From Williamsia sp. 1135 (lineage in GTDB: Bacteria > Actinomycetota > Actinomycetes > Mycobacteriales > Mycobacteriaceae), in contig NZ_MJEI01000081.1 in NCBI RefSeq assembly GCF_002095395.1, positions 1 through 64,000 on the forward strand: a DNA stretch of 64,000 nt, given 5' to 3'. Made by a program: the position numbers and the translations under genes. Positions 9,714 to 22,198 of the stretch are shown here, piece after piece (the stretch's first letter is position 1; each line of letters begins with the position of its first letter). The notes beneath the pieces are model-generated. The model was not told where the DNA came from and made no database searches. It was given only the letters and a program-made list of their open reading frames with translations.

Positions 9714-11402
9714 TCAGTGCGTAACGGCGCCGACCGACGCCGAGCGGACGAGCTTCGCGTACTTCGACAGCACGCCACGCTGATATTTGTGGTCGAGTGG
9801 CTGCCAGTCCTGCTTGCGCGCCTCCAGCTCGTCGTCGTCGACGAGGAGATCGAGGGTGCGGCCCGCGATGTCGACGCGGATGGTGTCGCCGTCGCGGATG
9901 AACGCCACCGGTCCCCCGTCGGACGCCTCGGGTGCGATGTGGCCGATGCAGAGGCCGGTCGTGCCGCCGGAGAACCGACCATCGGTCAGCAGCAGGACGT
10001 CTTTGCCGAGGCCTGCGCCCTTGATCGCGCCGGTGATGGCCAACATCTCACGCATGCCGGGGCCACCCTTGGGTCCTTCGTAGCGGATGACCACCACGTC
10101 GCCCGCCTTGATGACGCCGTCCGCCAGCGCAGCCAGCGCACCCTGCTCCCGTTCGAAGACTCGGGCAGGCCCTTCGAAGGTGTCGGCGTCGAAGCCCGCC
10201 GATTTGACGACGGCGCCCTGCGGCGCGAGCGAACCGTGCAGGATGGTGATCCCGCCGGTCTTGTGGATCGGGTTGTCCAGGGCGCGAATGACCTTGCCGT
10301 CGAGTGGGGCGATGTCCATCTCGCCGAGGTTCTCCGCGAGGGTCTTGCCGGTCACGGTCAGTGCATCGCCGTGGAGCAGTCCGGCATCGAGCAGAGCCTT
10401 CATGATCACGGGGATGCCGCCGTATCGGTCGAAGTCGTTCATGACATAGCGGCCAAACGGCTTGAGATCGCCGAGGTGCGGGGTGCGGTCACCGATCTTG
10501 TTGAAGTCGTCGAGATGCAACTCGACCTCGGCCTCGCTCGCGAGGGCCAGCAGATGCAGCACCGCGTTGGTCGAGCCGCCGAGCGCCATCGTGATGGTGA
10601 TGGCGTTCTCCAGAGCAGCCTTGGTGATGATGTCTCGCGTGGTGATGCCCTGGCGGATCAAGTTGACGACGGCCTCACCGGAGCGATGTGCGAAGGCATC
10701 GCGGCGACGGTCCGCCGCCGGCGGCGACGCCGACCCGGGCAGGCTCATACCCAGCGCTTCTGCGATGGACGCCATCGTGTTGGCGGTGTACATGCCACCG
10801 CACGCACCTTCACCGGGACAGATCGCACGTTCGATGCGGCCGAGATCGTCTTCGGACATCTTCCCGGCCCGACATGCCCCGACGGCCTCGAATGCGTCGA
10901 TCAGGGTGACGTCGCGTTCGGATCCGTCGCTGAGCTTGACCCAACCGGGCGCGATGGTGCCGGCGTAGAGGAAGACCGACGCCAGGTCGAGGCGGGCGGC
11001 CGCCATGAGCATCCCCGGCAGCGACTTGTCACAACCGGCGAGGAGCACTGATCCGTCGAGGCGCTCGGCCTGCATGACGGTCTCCACCGAGTCCGCGATG
11101 ACTTCCCGCGAAACCAACGAGAAGTGCATACCCTCGTGTCCCATCGAGATGCCGTCGGACACGGAGATGGTGCCGAACTGCAGCGGGTAGCCGAGGCCGG
11201 CATGCACTCCCTCTTTGGCGGCCTGCGCCAGCCGGTCGAGTGACAGGTTGCACGGGGTGATCTCGTTCCACGAGCTCCCGATGCCGATCTGGGGTTTGTC
11301 CCAGTCTTCGTCGCCCATGCCGACCGCACGGAGCATGCCGCGGCTGGGAGCCGCGGTGATTCCGTCGGTGACCGTGCGACTACGGGGTTTCATGTCGACC
11401 AT
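9714..11402 (-). CDS. ilvD: Dihydroxy-acid dehydratase
   Basis: IlvD makes 2-keto acids from 2,3-dihydroxy acids in isoleucine and valine synthesis, using an iron-sulfur cluster and Mg2+. The 562-aa product has the usual length. Cluster and metal ligands can be seen in [11 protein letters not shown] and [14 protein letters not shown], and the C-terminal swivel domain carries [23 protein letters not shown] at 11402 gives the MVDMKPRSR start; a second ATG three codons later is possible. It sits 41 bp after uvrA on the same strand but has no functional link to it. In M. tuberculosis ilvD lies elsewhere, so this placement is a lineage difference. Confidence 0.95.
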   Translation of the reverse strand: MVDMKPRSRTVTDGITAAPSRGMLRAVGMGDEDWDKPQIGIGSSWNEITPCNLSLDRLAQAAKEGVHAGLGYPLQFGTISVSDGISMGHEGMHFSLVSREVIADSVETVMQAERLDGSVLLAGCDKSLPGMLMAAARLDLASVFLYAGTIAPGWVKLSDGSERDVTLIDAFEAVGACRAGKMSEDDLGRIERAICPGEGACGGMYTANTMASIAEALGMSLPGSASPPAADRRRDAFAHRSGEAVVNLIRQGITTRDIITKAALENAITITMALGGSTNAVLHLLALASEAEVELHLDDFNKIGDRTPHLGDLKPFGRYVMNDFDRYGGIPVIMKALLDAGLLHGDALTVTGKTLAENLGEMDIAPLDGKVIRALDNPIHKTGGITILHGSLAPQGAVVKSAGFDADTFEGPARVFEREQGALAALADGVIKAGDVVVIRYEGPKGGPGMREMLAITGAIKGAGLGKDVLLLTDGRFSGGTTGLCIGHIAPEASDGGPVAFIRDGDTIRVDIAGRTLDLLVDDDELEARKQDWQPLDHKYQRGVLSKYAKLVRSASVGAVTH

Positions 11403-11443
11403 GTACTGGCTCCTAGAGTTGATGCGCGGTCCGAGGGGCTGAC

Positions 11444-14398
<2,955 letters not shown>

Positions 14399-14568
14399 TG
14401 TGGTCCTTTTCGGTGTCGAATCAGGTGTTGCCGACTGTCGGCGCTGGGGGCTTCAGCGGCGACTGCGTCGGCCTTGGTGTTTGCCGCAGGCGTACCCGGC
14501 AATGCTAGAGGCACCCTCTGACAAGGTACCGGCGGCGGCGAACCCGACGAACCGCCCGCAGCTGAAGA

Positions 14569-15228
14569 CTATGCCCCGACAACCTTCTGACCTGCGGGGA
14601 CGAACACGATCACAGCCGTGAGCGAGGCAACGGTCACAAAGGGAAACCACAGCGACCCCAGGTCCATTCCCCGGTAGGCGGCCGCGCCGATCAACGCCCC
14701 CACCGCCATCGCGAGCCACAGCAGCAGGTGCCGCGCCCATACCCAGCGCTCTCCCCCGAATGCCGCATCCACCAGTCGCTGGGCGGCCTTGACCAGAGTG
14801 CCGGTCATATACGTCAGCCCGACCGAGACCTCGCCGGACTTCTCGAACACGGAGTTGAGCATGCCCATCGCGACCGCCGCCACCATCAGCGCCGCGTAAC
14901 CCGACCACACCGAACCCAGCACCGCGGCAACTCCCAGCGCGACCGACACCGACAGCATCACCGCAGACCTGCCGCGAGCCTCCCCGGTCAGTCTCCGGAC
15001 GATCGTTCCGGCCATCACCCCGACGACGAACAGCGCGATGATCGACAGGCACTTGAGCGCCGGACCCGTCATGGCGTCGACGACCGACGCGGACATCTGC
15101 GTCGTGTTCCCGCTCATGAAGGAGACGAAGTAGCCGCCCAGATGCACGAATGCCACCGCGTCGACATACCCCGCGACCGCGGACAGGGCAGCCGCCAGCG
15201 CAAGCTCCCCACGATTGATCGTGCGCAC
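14569..15228 (-). CDS. DUF1275 (YoaK-like) membrane protein
   Basis: The 219-aa protein has six or seven hydrophobic helices and matches the DUF1275/YoaK family of inner-membrane proteins of unknown role. The family mark near the N-terminus is AGYVDAVAFVHLGGYFVSFM followed by SGNTTQ. I place the start at the GTG at 15228, which follows GGAGTC and directly begins the conserved MRTINRGELALAAALSAVAG region; the longer reading adds 41 basic residues without membrane character. The MFS gene ends 32 bp upstream on the same strand, so they may be cotranscribed. Confidence 0.82.
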   Translation of the reverse strand: MRTINRGELALAAALSAVAGYVDAVAFVHLGGYFVSFMSGNTTQMSASVVDAMTGPALKCLSIIALFVVGVMAGTIVRRLTGEARGRSAVMLSVSVALGVAAVLGSVWSGYAALMVAAVAMGMLNSVFEKSGEVSVGLTYMTGTLVKAAQRLVDAAFGGERWVWARHLLLWLAMAVGALIGAAAYRGMDLGSLWFPFVTVASLTAVIVFVPAGQKVVGA

Positions 15229-15260
15229 GCGACTCCTTCGACCCCGACGACCGGTTGGGC

Positions 15261-16569
15261 TCAAGTATGCGCCGGGGTCGGTGCCTCCACGTCCTCCGCA
15301 GGTGCGGGCCGACGGCGGATGCCGACGCAGAGCAGTGCGGCCACCAGGCACAGTCCCGATGCTGCGTAGAACGCCATGTCATATCCGCCGTGCTCATCCC
15401 GGAGATAGCCGGCACCAAACGCCGCAACGGCGGCACCGAGCTGATGTGAGGCGAAGACCCAGCCGAAGACAACTGGGGTGTTGCCCCCGAAGTGATTGCG
15501 GCACAGCGCGATCGTCGGGGGCACGGTGGCCACCCAGTCCAGCCCGTAGAAGATGATGAACACCCAGGTGCTCGGCTCGGCGTGCGGCGAGAGCAAGACC
15601 GGCAGAGCGAGCAACGACACTCCCCTGCCGACGTAATAGACGCCCAGCAGCACTCTCGGGTCGACGCGGTCGGTCAGCCATCCCGAGAAGATGGTGCCGA
15701 CCACGTCGAAGACACCGATCGTGGCGAGCAGACTCGCGGCCACCGTCGTCGGCATCCCGTGGTCATGCGCAGCCGGGATGAAGTGGGTTCCGATCAGTCC
15801 GTTGGTGGTGGCACCGCAGATCGCAAACGAGGCCGCCAGCAGCCAGAACACCCGGGTGCGCGCCCCCATGACGAGCCCGTCGAACGCCGCCCGGAAGCTG
15901 CCGCCGACTGCTTTCGGCGCAGTCGCCTGCAACGGCGCGCCGTAGGGGCCGATCCCCTTGTCAGCAGGGTGATCTCGCATGAAGAAGAGGATCAACGGGA
16001 CCACTGCGAGGGCCGCGGCGGCAACGACCACTGCTGCGGGACGCCATCCGTGCCTGGTCGTGATCTGGGCGACCAGCGGCAGAAAGATCAGCTGCCCGGT
16101 CGCGCTCGCCGCGGTCAGGACACCGGTCACGAGACCTCGACGCTCCACGAACCAGCGGGTGGCCACGGTCGCCACGAAACCCATCGAGATCGAACCCGTG
16201 CCGATGCCGACGCAGACGCCCCAGAGGAGCAGGAGCTGCCAGCTCTCGGTCATGAAAACGCTGAGCGCGGTGCCGACGGCGATCAGCGTCAGGGCTCCGG
16301 CGAGGATCGGCCGGACCCCGAACCGATCCATCAAGGCGGCCGAGAACGGCGCCGTGAGCCCGAACAGCGTCATGTTGATCGACATCGCGAGCCCGACGGT
16401 CCCGTGCGACCAGCCGAACTCCATTGTGCAACGGATCCATCATCACACTCGGCACCGACCGGAAACCGGCCGCTGCGAGCAGCGCGACAAAGCTCACCGC
16501 GGCAACGATCCACGCCCAATGCAGGCGTGGCCGATCAGCGCTCACAGACGTTCGACGGACTGATGTCAC
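15261..16569 (-). pseudogene. MFS transporter (OFA/monocarboxylate-like), split by a 1-base frameshift
   Basis: The main frame (ATG at 16424) encodes 387 aa with 11 helices, for example WSHGTVGLAMSINMTLFGL and the C-half GVYYVGRGVSLLALPVLL. The missing first helix lies just upstream in another frame: MTSVRRTSVSADRPRLHWAW, then IVAAVSFVALLAAAGFRSVP and SVMMDPLH. Removing a single A (position 16425) joins MMDPLH to MEFGWSHG and gives an intact 435-aa, 12-helix MFS protein. Either the base is an assembly error, or the gene is broken, or translation restarts at 16424. The protein is probably an uptake or efflux carrier of small organic compounds. It diverges from a GlxA-type regulator that may control it. 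Confidence 0.75.
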
Positions 16570-16639
16570 CGCTCAACTCTGACCGGTTCGGACTCACGAC
16601 GCTATTGGCATAAATGACAATATCTGTAGAATTACTGCC

Positions 16640-17608
16640 ATGTCGTCACCACCGCACCGGATCGCGGTGCTCATGCTCGCGCCCGTCGTCGGGTTCGACG
16701 CGACCATTCCGTCGATGGTGTTCGGCCAGGCAGCCGACGATGCCGGCACCCCGCTCTACGTCGTGGAGATGATCGGGTCGGACGGCAGCGCGGTGAGCAC
16801 CCTGTCCGGTTACGACATCGTGCCCGCCCGCGGATCCCAGGCACTCGCCGACGCCGACACCGTGATCGTCCCGGGGACAAGGATGGAGCAGGTGCGCTAT
16901 GACGGGACGTTCCCCGACGAGCTGCGCGCGGCCTTCGACCTCATTCGGCCCGGTACCCGCATGGTGTCGATCTGCACCGGCGCCTTCGCACTCGCGGCGG
17001 CAGGCCTTCTCGACGGCAGACCGGCCACGACCCACTGGGACAAGGCCGCTGACCTGAGGCGGCTCTATCCTTCGGTGCAACTCGACGAAAACGTCCTGTT
17101 CGTCGACGATGGCGATGTGTTGACGTCGGCCGGCCTGGCCGCGGGCATCGACCTCTGTCTGCACATCATCCGTACCGACCACGGGACCAAGGTCGCCAAT
17201 CGGGTGGCCAAGTATTGCGTGGTGCCGCCGTGGCGCGATGGTGGGCAGGCGCAGTTCATCGACTCGGCAGTGCCGGACAGTACCGACAATTCGACATCGG
17301 CGACCCGGAGTTGGGCGGCAGGAAATCTCACCGAACCGCTCACGGTGGCGCAGCTTGCCGAGCGCGCGAACATGAGCGTGCGCACTTTCAATCGCCGGTT
17401 TCGGGAGGAGACCGGCGACACCCCCGCGGTGTGGGTGCGCAAACAACGAATGCATCGGGCCCGCGAACTGCTCGAGTCCCACGACCTGCCGATTGACGAG
17501 GTGGCCAGGCGGTCCGGCCTGGCCACCGGCGCGAACCTACGGCACCAACTGCGTAAGCATCTCGGGATGTCGCCCACGCGATACCGGCGCACTTTCAGCG
17601 GCGAGTGA
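16640..17608 (+). CDS. GlxA-family AraC-type transcriptional regulator with DJ-1/PfpI domain
   Basis: The 322-aa protein has an N-terminal class I amidotransferase-like (DJ-1/PfpI) domain (about 8-190) with the nucleophile-elbow cysteine in SICTGAFALAAAG at residue 112. A C-terminal AraC DNA-binding domain (about 230-320) carries VAQLAERANMSVRTFNRRFR and ARRSGLATGANLRHQLRKHL. Family members are regulators; the DJ-1 domain is thought to sense a ligand rather than act as an enzyme. The gene is divergent from the MFS transporter across 70 bp, so local control of that transporter is the likely role. The ATG at 16640 is the only good start. Confidence 0.88.
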   Translation: MSSPPHRIAVLMLAPVVGFDATIPSMVFGQAADDAGTPLYVVEMIGSDGSAVSTLSGYDIVPARGSQALADADTVIVPGTRMEQVRYDGTFPDELRAAFDLIRPGTRMVSICTGAFALAAAGLLDGRPATTHWDKAADLRRLYPSVQLDENVLFVDDGDVLTSAGLAAGIDLCLHIIRTDHGTKVANRVAKYCVVPPWRDGGQAQFIDSAVPDSTDNSTSATRSWAAGNLTEPLTVAQLAERANMSVRTFNRRFREETGDTPAVWVRKQRMHRARELLESHDLPIDEVARRSGLATGANLRHQLRKHLGMSPTRYRRTFSGE

Positions 17609-17645
17609 GGCGCATGCCCAGAGCGCAACCGATAGGGTTGTCGCC

Positions 17646-18320
17646 ATGAGCGCAGCGGCCCCGATCTCCGACACCTACACCGGCGACTTCAGCGAATCCG
17701 AAGTGCCACAACGCAAGTCCACTCCCAAAGCGACAATCGTCAAGCTGTCCGTCGGCCCGATGGACAACAACGTCTACGTGATCACCGACAAGAGCACCGG
17801 TAAGGCATTGCTGATCGACGCCGCGAACGATGCTGACACCCTCATCGAGTTGATCAAGTCCCACGGCAACATCAAGCTGATCTTCACCACTCACTGGCAC
17901 CCCGACCATTGGATCGCCCTCGAGGAGGTGGTCAAGGCGACCGGGCTGCCCACCGCTGCCGGCCGAATCGATGCCGAACCCATCCAGGTGCAGACCGACC
18001 GGCTGATCGATGAGGGTGACGTCATCGAAGTCGGCGACCTCCGCCTCGAGGCCATTCACCTCAAAGGCCACACCGACGGCTCGATCGCGTTGTTCTTCGA
18101 CGACGACGTCACCCACCTGTTCACCGGCGACTCGCTCTTTCCGGGCGGCGTGGGTAAAACCCAGACGCCCGAGGACTTCGACTCGCTGATCGACGATGTG
18201 AAGACGAAGTTGTACGACCGTTTCGACGACAGCACCGTCGTCTACCCCGGTCACGGTCTGGACACCACGATCGGTGCCGAGCGTCCCCACCTCGAGGAGT
18301 GGCGCGAGCGCCGTTGGTGA
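17646..18320 (+). CDS. Metallo-beta-lactamase-fold hydrolase (Rv1637c-like)
   Basis: The 224-aa protein has the MBL metal site: HWHPDH at 83-88, a later GHTDGS and the C-terminal YPGHGLDTTIG histidine, with HLFTGDSLFPGGVGKTQ in between. This is typical of glyoxalase II-like hydrolases. The start ATG at 17646 follows a short spacer after the GlxA gene; a longer reading only extends into that gene. In M. tuberculosis a homologous MBL protein lies beside uvrA, so this gene belongs to the conserved backbone. The substrate is unknown. The gene converges on the EVE-like gene with a 3-bp gap. Confidence 0.88.
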   Translation: MSAAAPISDTYTGDFSESEVPQRKSTPKATIVKLSVGPMDNNVYVITDKSTGKALLIDAANDADTLIELIKSHGNIKLIFTTHWHPDHWIALEEVVKATGLPTAAGRIDAEPIQVQTDRLIDEGDVIEVGDLRLEAIHLKGHTDGSIALFFDDDVTHLFTGDSLFPGGVGKTQTPEDFDSLIDDVKTKLYDRFDDSTVVYPGHGLDTTIGAERPHLEEWRERRW

Positions 18321-18323
18321 TCG

Positions 18324-18857
18324 CTACAGCAGGGTGTCCCACCGCGCGGCGCGTAGGTGCTCAGCCGGTTGGCGCGCCGCGATGAGCCGGGCCAGTCCCC
18401 TCACCTCGGCGTTGGTGAAGTAGCTCGGGTTCGACATCATGGGCGCGCGGAGTTGCTCGCACGCGGCCAGTTCAGGCGTCGCCTGCATCAGCGATCGAGC
18501 GATGTGACCGTTGCGTCCCAGACGAATCGCCTCGTAGTGGAGCTTGTCCGGTGGCGTGCCCGTCCCGCCGACCAACTCGGAATCGGCGATCGGTTCCTCG
18601 GGCCGCACGCCGGTGACCCACCCGTACTCGTAGATGCCGGGGTACTTCGGACCCGTGACCCACAGTGCGAGGAGGTCGCCCTCGCGCACCAGACTGCGGC
18701 GCCCCGATCGGGCACTCAGACACCAGCTGTCCGCGTGTGGAACGCTCGACGACACGCCCGTCGAAGGTTTCTGGTCGAGCGTTCCGAAGTAGTCGGTTCC
18801 GGTGACCGGATTGCACTTGATGATCCAGCATCCGACATCCGTGCGAGTGATCGGCAA
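18324..18857 (-). CDS. EVE-like (PUA superfamily) domain protein
   Basis: The product, about 177 aa, resembles EVE/PUA-like proteins. It has a core CWIIKCNPVTG, LVREGDLLALWVTGPKYPG and YEYGWVTGV. EVE domains usually bind modified bases or RNA; that role is inferred from family and I am not sure of the assignment. I favour the TTG at 18857, which has GGAAGG six bases upstream and begins just before the conserved tryptophan. ATG at 18872 and TTG at 18890 are alternatives. The gene diverges from the DoxX-repeat gene across 135 bp. Confidence 0.65.
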   Translation of the reverse strand: MPITRTDVGCWIIKCNPVTGTDYFGTLDQKPSTGVSSSVPHADSWCLSARSGRRSLVREGDLLALWVTGPKYPGIYEYGWVTGVRPEEPIADSELVGGTGTPPDKLHYEAIRLGRNGHIARSLMQATPELAACEQLRAPMMSNPSYFTNAEVRGLARLIAARQPAEHLRAARWDTLL

Positions 18858-18992
18858 TGCCCTTCCTTCCATCGTTTCAGGACTAGCCAAGCGGACTATT
18901 GGGTACCCCCGCCCCGCCAGGCCTATAGGCTCGACGGAGTCCGTCCGTTAAGCAGGTTCGATACAAACCAATGTCTTGAGGAGGCCCTTTCA

Positions 18993-20297
18993 ATGCTGAT
19001 CCGCCGAATTGCCCGTCCCTTGCTCGCGAGCGCGTTCATCGCCACTGGGATAGATGCGATCCGACGCCCAGAACAGCTAGCCGAAACCGCGCAGCCGTTC
19101 GTCGACAAAGCAAAAACCCAGCTCCCACCACAGGTTGCCGACCTGATCCCCGCAGACGCGCAGGTCGTCGTGCGGGTGAACGGAGCCGTGCACATCATCG
19201 GTGGTCTCGCCCTCGCCACCGGAAAGTTCCCGCGCCTGGCCTCCTTGACCCTGGCCGGTGTCGTCATTCCCACAACACTGGCGGGCAACGACTTCTGGAA
19301 CGAGACCGACCCCCACGAGCGCGCCGGGCAGCAGGCCCACTTCATCAAGAACCTCGGCCTCCTGGGCGGGTTGCTGATCGCCACGGTCGACACCGAGGGC
19401 AAGCCGTCGCTGGCATGGCGGGGTCGTAAGGCCGCCGCCGTCGCCGGAGACAAGGTCGTCGCAGTGCTGCCGTCGGGTTCCTCCGGGTCCACCGATGCGC
19501 TCGCGGACAAGGCCTCGCACCTCGCCGAAGTGGTCTCCGAACGCACGAGTGAACTGGCCGAGGTCGCTGCCGATCGCGGCGGCAAGTTCGCGGACGTCGC
19601 GTCCGACCGGGCGTCTGAGCTGGCACAGATCGCCTCCGAGAAGGCAGCCGCGTTCGCCGACGTCGCCTCCGAACGCGGTTCAGAGTTTGCCGAGGTCGCA
19701 GCCAAGCGCGGTTCTGAGTTCGCGGACGTCGCGACCAAGCGTGGTGCTGTGCTCGCGGGTGTCGCTTCCGAGCGGGCATCGGAACTCGCCGATGTCGCGT
19801 CCAAGAAAGGCAGCAAGTTCGCCGACGTGGCGGTCGGTCAGACCGCCGCACTGAGCAAGGCTGCCTCCAAGCGGCAGGCCAAGTTGGCAAAGCAAGCCGG
19901 CAAGAAGCAGGCCAAGCTCAGCAAGCGGGCCGACAAGAAGCAGACGGAGCTGCTCAAGGCGGCCGCCAAGAAGCAGGCCGAATTGAGCAAGGTGGCTGCC
20001 AAGAAGCAGACCAAGCTCACCGCGCAAGCTCTCAAGAGCGGCGCGAACGCCAAGGGCGTCGCTGCCGACCGCGGTGCCGACTTCGCAGATTCGGCGTCGA
20101 AGGCATGGCAGTCGACCAACGGCTACGCCGAGCAGTACCTGGCGGCGGCTCGCGACAAGGCTCCCGAGGTCGCCGACTCCGCCCGCGTCTACGCGGCAGA
20201 GCTTGCCGAGCGGGCCGCCGAAGAGAGCGTGAAGCTGTCCGGTCGGGCCAAGAAGCAGGCGAAGAAGGCACAGAAGGCCGCGGCCAAGTTCCAGTGA
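18993..20297 (+). CDS. DoxX-like membrane protein with long 11-residue-repeat helical tail
   Basis: The 434-aa protein has two parts. Residues 1 to about 150 are a DoxX-family membrane domain with four hydrophobic segments, starting MLIRRIARPLLASAFIATGI. Residues about 175-370 are about 17 degenerate 11-residue units such as SELAEVAADRG, SEFADVATKRG, SELADVASKKG, AKLSKRADKKQ and AELSKVAAKKQ. The first units alternate acid and base; the later ones are very Lys-rich. Eleven-residue periods form long amphipathic or right-handed coiled helices. The C-terminus ends in an Ala/Lys stretch like the tail of HBHA. The ATG at 18993 follows GAGGAGG at ideal spacing. Function is unknown; membrane anchoring of a long surface or lipid-binding helix is inference. 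Confidence 0.8.
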   Translation: MLIRRIARPLLASAFIATGIDAIRRPEQLAETAQPFVDKAKTQLPPQVADLIPADAQVVVRVNGAVHIIGGLALATGKFPRLASLTLAGVVIPTTLAGNDFWNETDPHERAGQQAHFIKNLGLLGGLLIATVDTEGKPSLAWRGRKAAAVAGDKVVAVLPSGSSGSTDALADKASHLAEVVSERTSELAEVAADRGGKFADVASDRASELAQIASEKAAAFADVASERGSEFAEVAAKRGSEFADVATKRGAVLAGVASERASELADVASKKGSKFADVAVGQTAALSKAASKRQAKLAKQAGKKQAKLSKRADKKQTELLKAAAKKQAELSKVAAKKQTKLTAQALKSGANAKGVAADRGADFADSASKAWQSTNGYAEQYLAAARDKAPEVADSARVYAAELAERAAEESVKLSGRAKKQAKKAQKAAAKFQ

Positions 20298-20299
20298 TC

Positions 20300-20341
20300 C
20301 ACTGGGTCGATCCGTTCGACCTGTAGTTGTTTCGACCAGTG
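20300..20341. terminator. Imperfect inverted repeat between convergent genes
   Basis: CACTGGGTCGA pairs with TCGACCAGTG with one bulged G, around a loop of about 21 nt. It lies between the stop of the DoxX-repeat gene and the stop of ptsI and could end transcription on both strands. There is no U-run. Confidence 0.3.
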
Positions 20342-20351
20342 CGCGAGTAGT

Positions 20352-22037
20352 TCAGCCCAGTTCGGTCCGGGCGACTGCTCGCGCACTTGTCGGATCAGAG
20401 GTCTCCAAGACCGCTGCCGCCGCGCGCTTACAGTCGTCGAGGGTCACCGATTCGAGCTTCGCACCGACGCCGGCGACCGCCGATGCCGCTGCCGACAGGG
20501 ACGTGATCCCGAAGCCGACCAGGACGCAGGCCAGCAGCGGGTCGGCCGCCGCCTCGCCGCAGACCCCGACGGGCTTGTTCACCGCCGCACCTGCTGCAGC
20601 GGTCCTTGCCACGAGCGAGAGCACTGCGGGCTGCCAAGGGTCGGTCAATTCGGCCAGTTCGGCCGACATCCGGTCCGCCGCCATCGTGTACTGCGCGAGG
20701 TCGTTGGTGCCCACGGACAAGAAGTCGACATGTTCGAGGATTCGCTCGGCCAACAGTGCCGCAGCGGGGACCTCGATCATCACGCCCGGGACCAGGCCTC
20801 GCTCGCGCACCTTTCCGGCAAACCACCTCGCCTCGGCTGCCGTCGCAATCATCGGCGCCATCACCCAGGGCGCACTTTCCAGCCCCTCTGCAGCATCGAC
20901 GATCGCGTCGAGCTGCCGATCCAGAATCCCGCTGTCTTTCGCAGCGATACGAATTCCTCGCACGCCCAGAGCCGGATTGGCCTCATCCGGGTGCTCCGCG
21001 AACCGCAGCGGCTTGTCCGAACCCGCATCGAGGGTCCTGATCACCATCTTCTTCTCGGGGAACGCATCCAGCACCTGGCGATAGATGGCCGCCTGCTCCG
21101 GAACGGTCGGTTCGGTCTCCCGGTCCAGGAAACAGAGCTCGGTGCGGAAGAGTCCGACACCACCGGCCGCGGTCCCGGCAGCGACCCGCGCACCGGCGCC
21201 GTCCTGCACGTTGGCGAGCACATCCACCCGATGGCCGTCGGACGTCGCGCCCGGACCCGTCCAGGCAGCAGTTCGCTCCGCCGTCACGCGATACCGCGCG
21301 ACGGCCTCGGCAGCGGCCTGCGGATCGGGCGAGACAGTCAGTTCACCGGCCTCGCCGTCGAGCATCACCGGGGTACCGGTCTCGACGGCTTCCAGACCCG
21401 CGACCGCGACGACACAGGGAATCCCCAGCTGCCGGGCGATGATCGCGGTGTGGCTGGTCGGCCCTCCGAGTGAGGTCGCCAGTCCGACGATCATCGCGGG
21501 GTCGAGGCCTGCGGTGTCGGCGGGCGCGAGATCGTCGGTGAGCAGGATCGACGGCACCTCGGGCACCGGGATCCCGGGCTCGGGCGCGCCGACGAGCTCG
21601 GCCAGCACCCGGTCACGGACGTCGCGGAGGTCGGTCACCCGTTCGGCCATCAACCCGCCGAGCTTGGTGAAGAGGGTGGCGAACTGTTCGGTGGCGGCCA
21701 GTGCGGCCGAGGTGGCAGAGCTACCAGTAGTGATGAGCTTTTCAGCGGCGCCGAGCCAGCCACGGTCAGCCGCCATCGCGGCGTTCGCGGCGAGCACCTC
21801 TGATGCCGAACCACTGGACACGGCTGCACGGTCCTGCAGCCGCTTGGCGACGGCGGCGCTCGCGGACCGGAAGGCTTGCAGTTCGGCGTCGCGACCCTCC
21901 TCGGGCACCACATCTGTATTTATCTGCGGTTGGACGCGGGGCGCGGGCACAATCGCCGGCCCGGCCACCACTCCCGGAACCACAGGAGTGCCCTGCAGCA
22001 CTCCTCGTGGGCTCTCCACCAGCGTGGATGTAGTCAT
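20352..22037 (-). CDS. ptsI: Phosphoenolpyruvate--protein phosphotransferase (PTS enzyme I)
   Basis: Enzyme I takes phosphate from PEP and passes it to HPr in the cytoplasm. The 561-aa product has the HPr-binding helical N-domain, the phosphohistidine domain with active-site histidine in GGPTSHTAIIARQLGIPCVV, and the PEP-binding TIM barrel with GLFRTELCFL, VMIEVPAAALLAERIL and the C-terminal GVCGEAAADPLLACVLVG. The ATG at 22037 follows AAGGAGGTCGT; a longer reading adds only 15 residues from the promoter region. It diverges from fruR-fruK-fruA-ptsH, so all general and fructose-specific PTS parts are together. Confidence 0.96.
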   Translation of the reverse strand: MTTSTLVESPRGVLQGTPVVPGVVAGPAIVPAPRVQPQINTDVVPEEGRDAELQAFRSASAAVAKRLQDRAAVSSGSASEVLAANAAMAADRGWLGAAEKLITTGSSATSAALAATEQFATLFTKLGGLMAERVTDLRDVRDRVLAELVGAPEPGIPVPEVPSILLTDDLAPADTAGLDPAMIVGLATSLGGPTSHTAIIARQLGIPCVVAVAGLEAVETGTPVMLDGEAGELTVSPDPQAAAEAVARYRVTAERTAAWTGPGATSDGHRVDVLANVQDGAGARVAAGTAAGGVGLFRTELCFLDRETEPTVPEQAAIYRQVLDAFPEKKMVIRTLDAGSDKPLRFAEHPDEANPALGVRGIRIAAKDSGILDRQLDAIVDAAEGLESAPWVMAPMIATAAEARWFAGKVRERGLVPGVMIEVPAAALLAERILEHVDFLSVGTNDLAQYTMAADRMSAELAELTDPWQPAVLSLVARTAAAGAAVNKPVGVCGEAAADPLLACVLVGFGITSLSAAASAVAGVGAKLESVTLDDCKRAAAAVLETSDPTSARAVARTELG

Positions 22038-22103
22038 ACGACCTCCTTGAACGATCCCTGAGAGTGATGTGCGTACGACCACTCATATCTGACCCTGTGA
22101 CAC

Positions 22104-22131
22104 AGATTACCTAAAATCCTTGACAAAGCAA
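22104..22131 (-). promoter_or_regulatory. Predicted ptsI promoter
   Basis: On the minus strand TTGCTT and TAATCT are 16 bp apart, a good housekeeping-sigma match, about 66 bp before the ptsI start. The -35 overlaps the spacer of the divergent fruR promoter, so one bound repressor could block both. Confidence 0.5.
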
Positions 22132-22160
22132 TACGAACGGGCATAAAACAACATAAAGCA
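22120..22160 (+). promoter_or_regulatory. Predicted fruR-fruK-fruA-ptsH promoter with direct repeats
   Basis: TTGACA (22120-22125) and TAAAAC (22144-22149) lie 18 bp apart. Two near-identical 9-mers, CATAAAACA (22142-22150) and CATAAAGCA (22152-22160), sit 10 bp apart over the -10 and start region. One helical turn between repeats suits a DeoR-family repressor, so these are the likely FruR boxes. The motif is read by eye and not tested. Confidence 0.5.
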
Positions 22161-22198
22161 ACGTAGCGAATCAACACAGCCCCACATTGGAGGACAGT

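Noticed and set aside
9717-11051. Long plus-strand frame across ilvD
   Set aside because: ilvD is complete on the other strand with its cluster motifs; the plus frame shows no domain and is a G+C shadow.
15229-15351. Longer start for the DUF1275 protein
   Set aside because: The extra 41 residues are Arg/Gly/Pro-rich, overlap the upstream gene's end and lack membrane character; the GTG at 15228 fits the family start.
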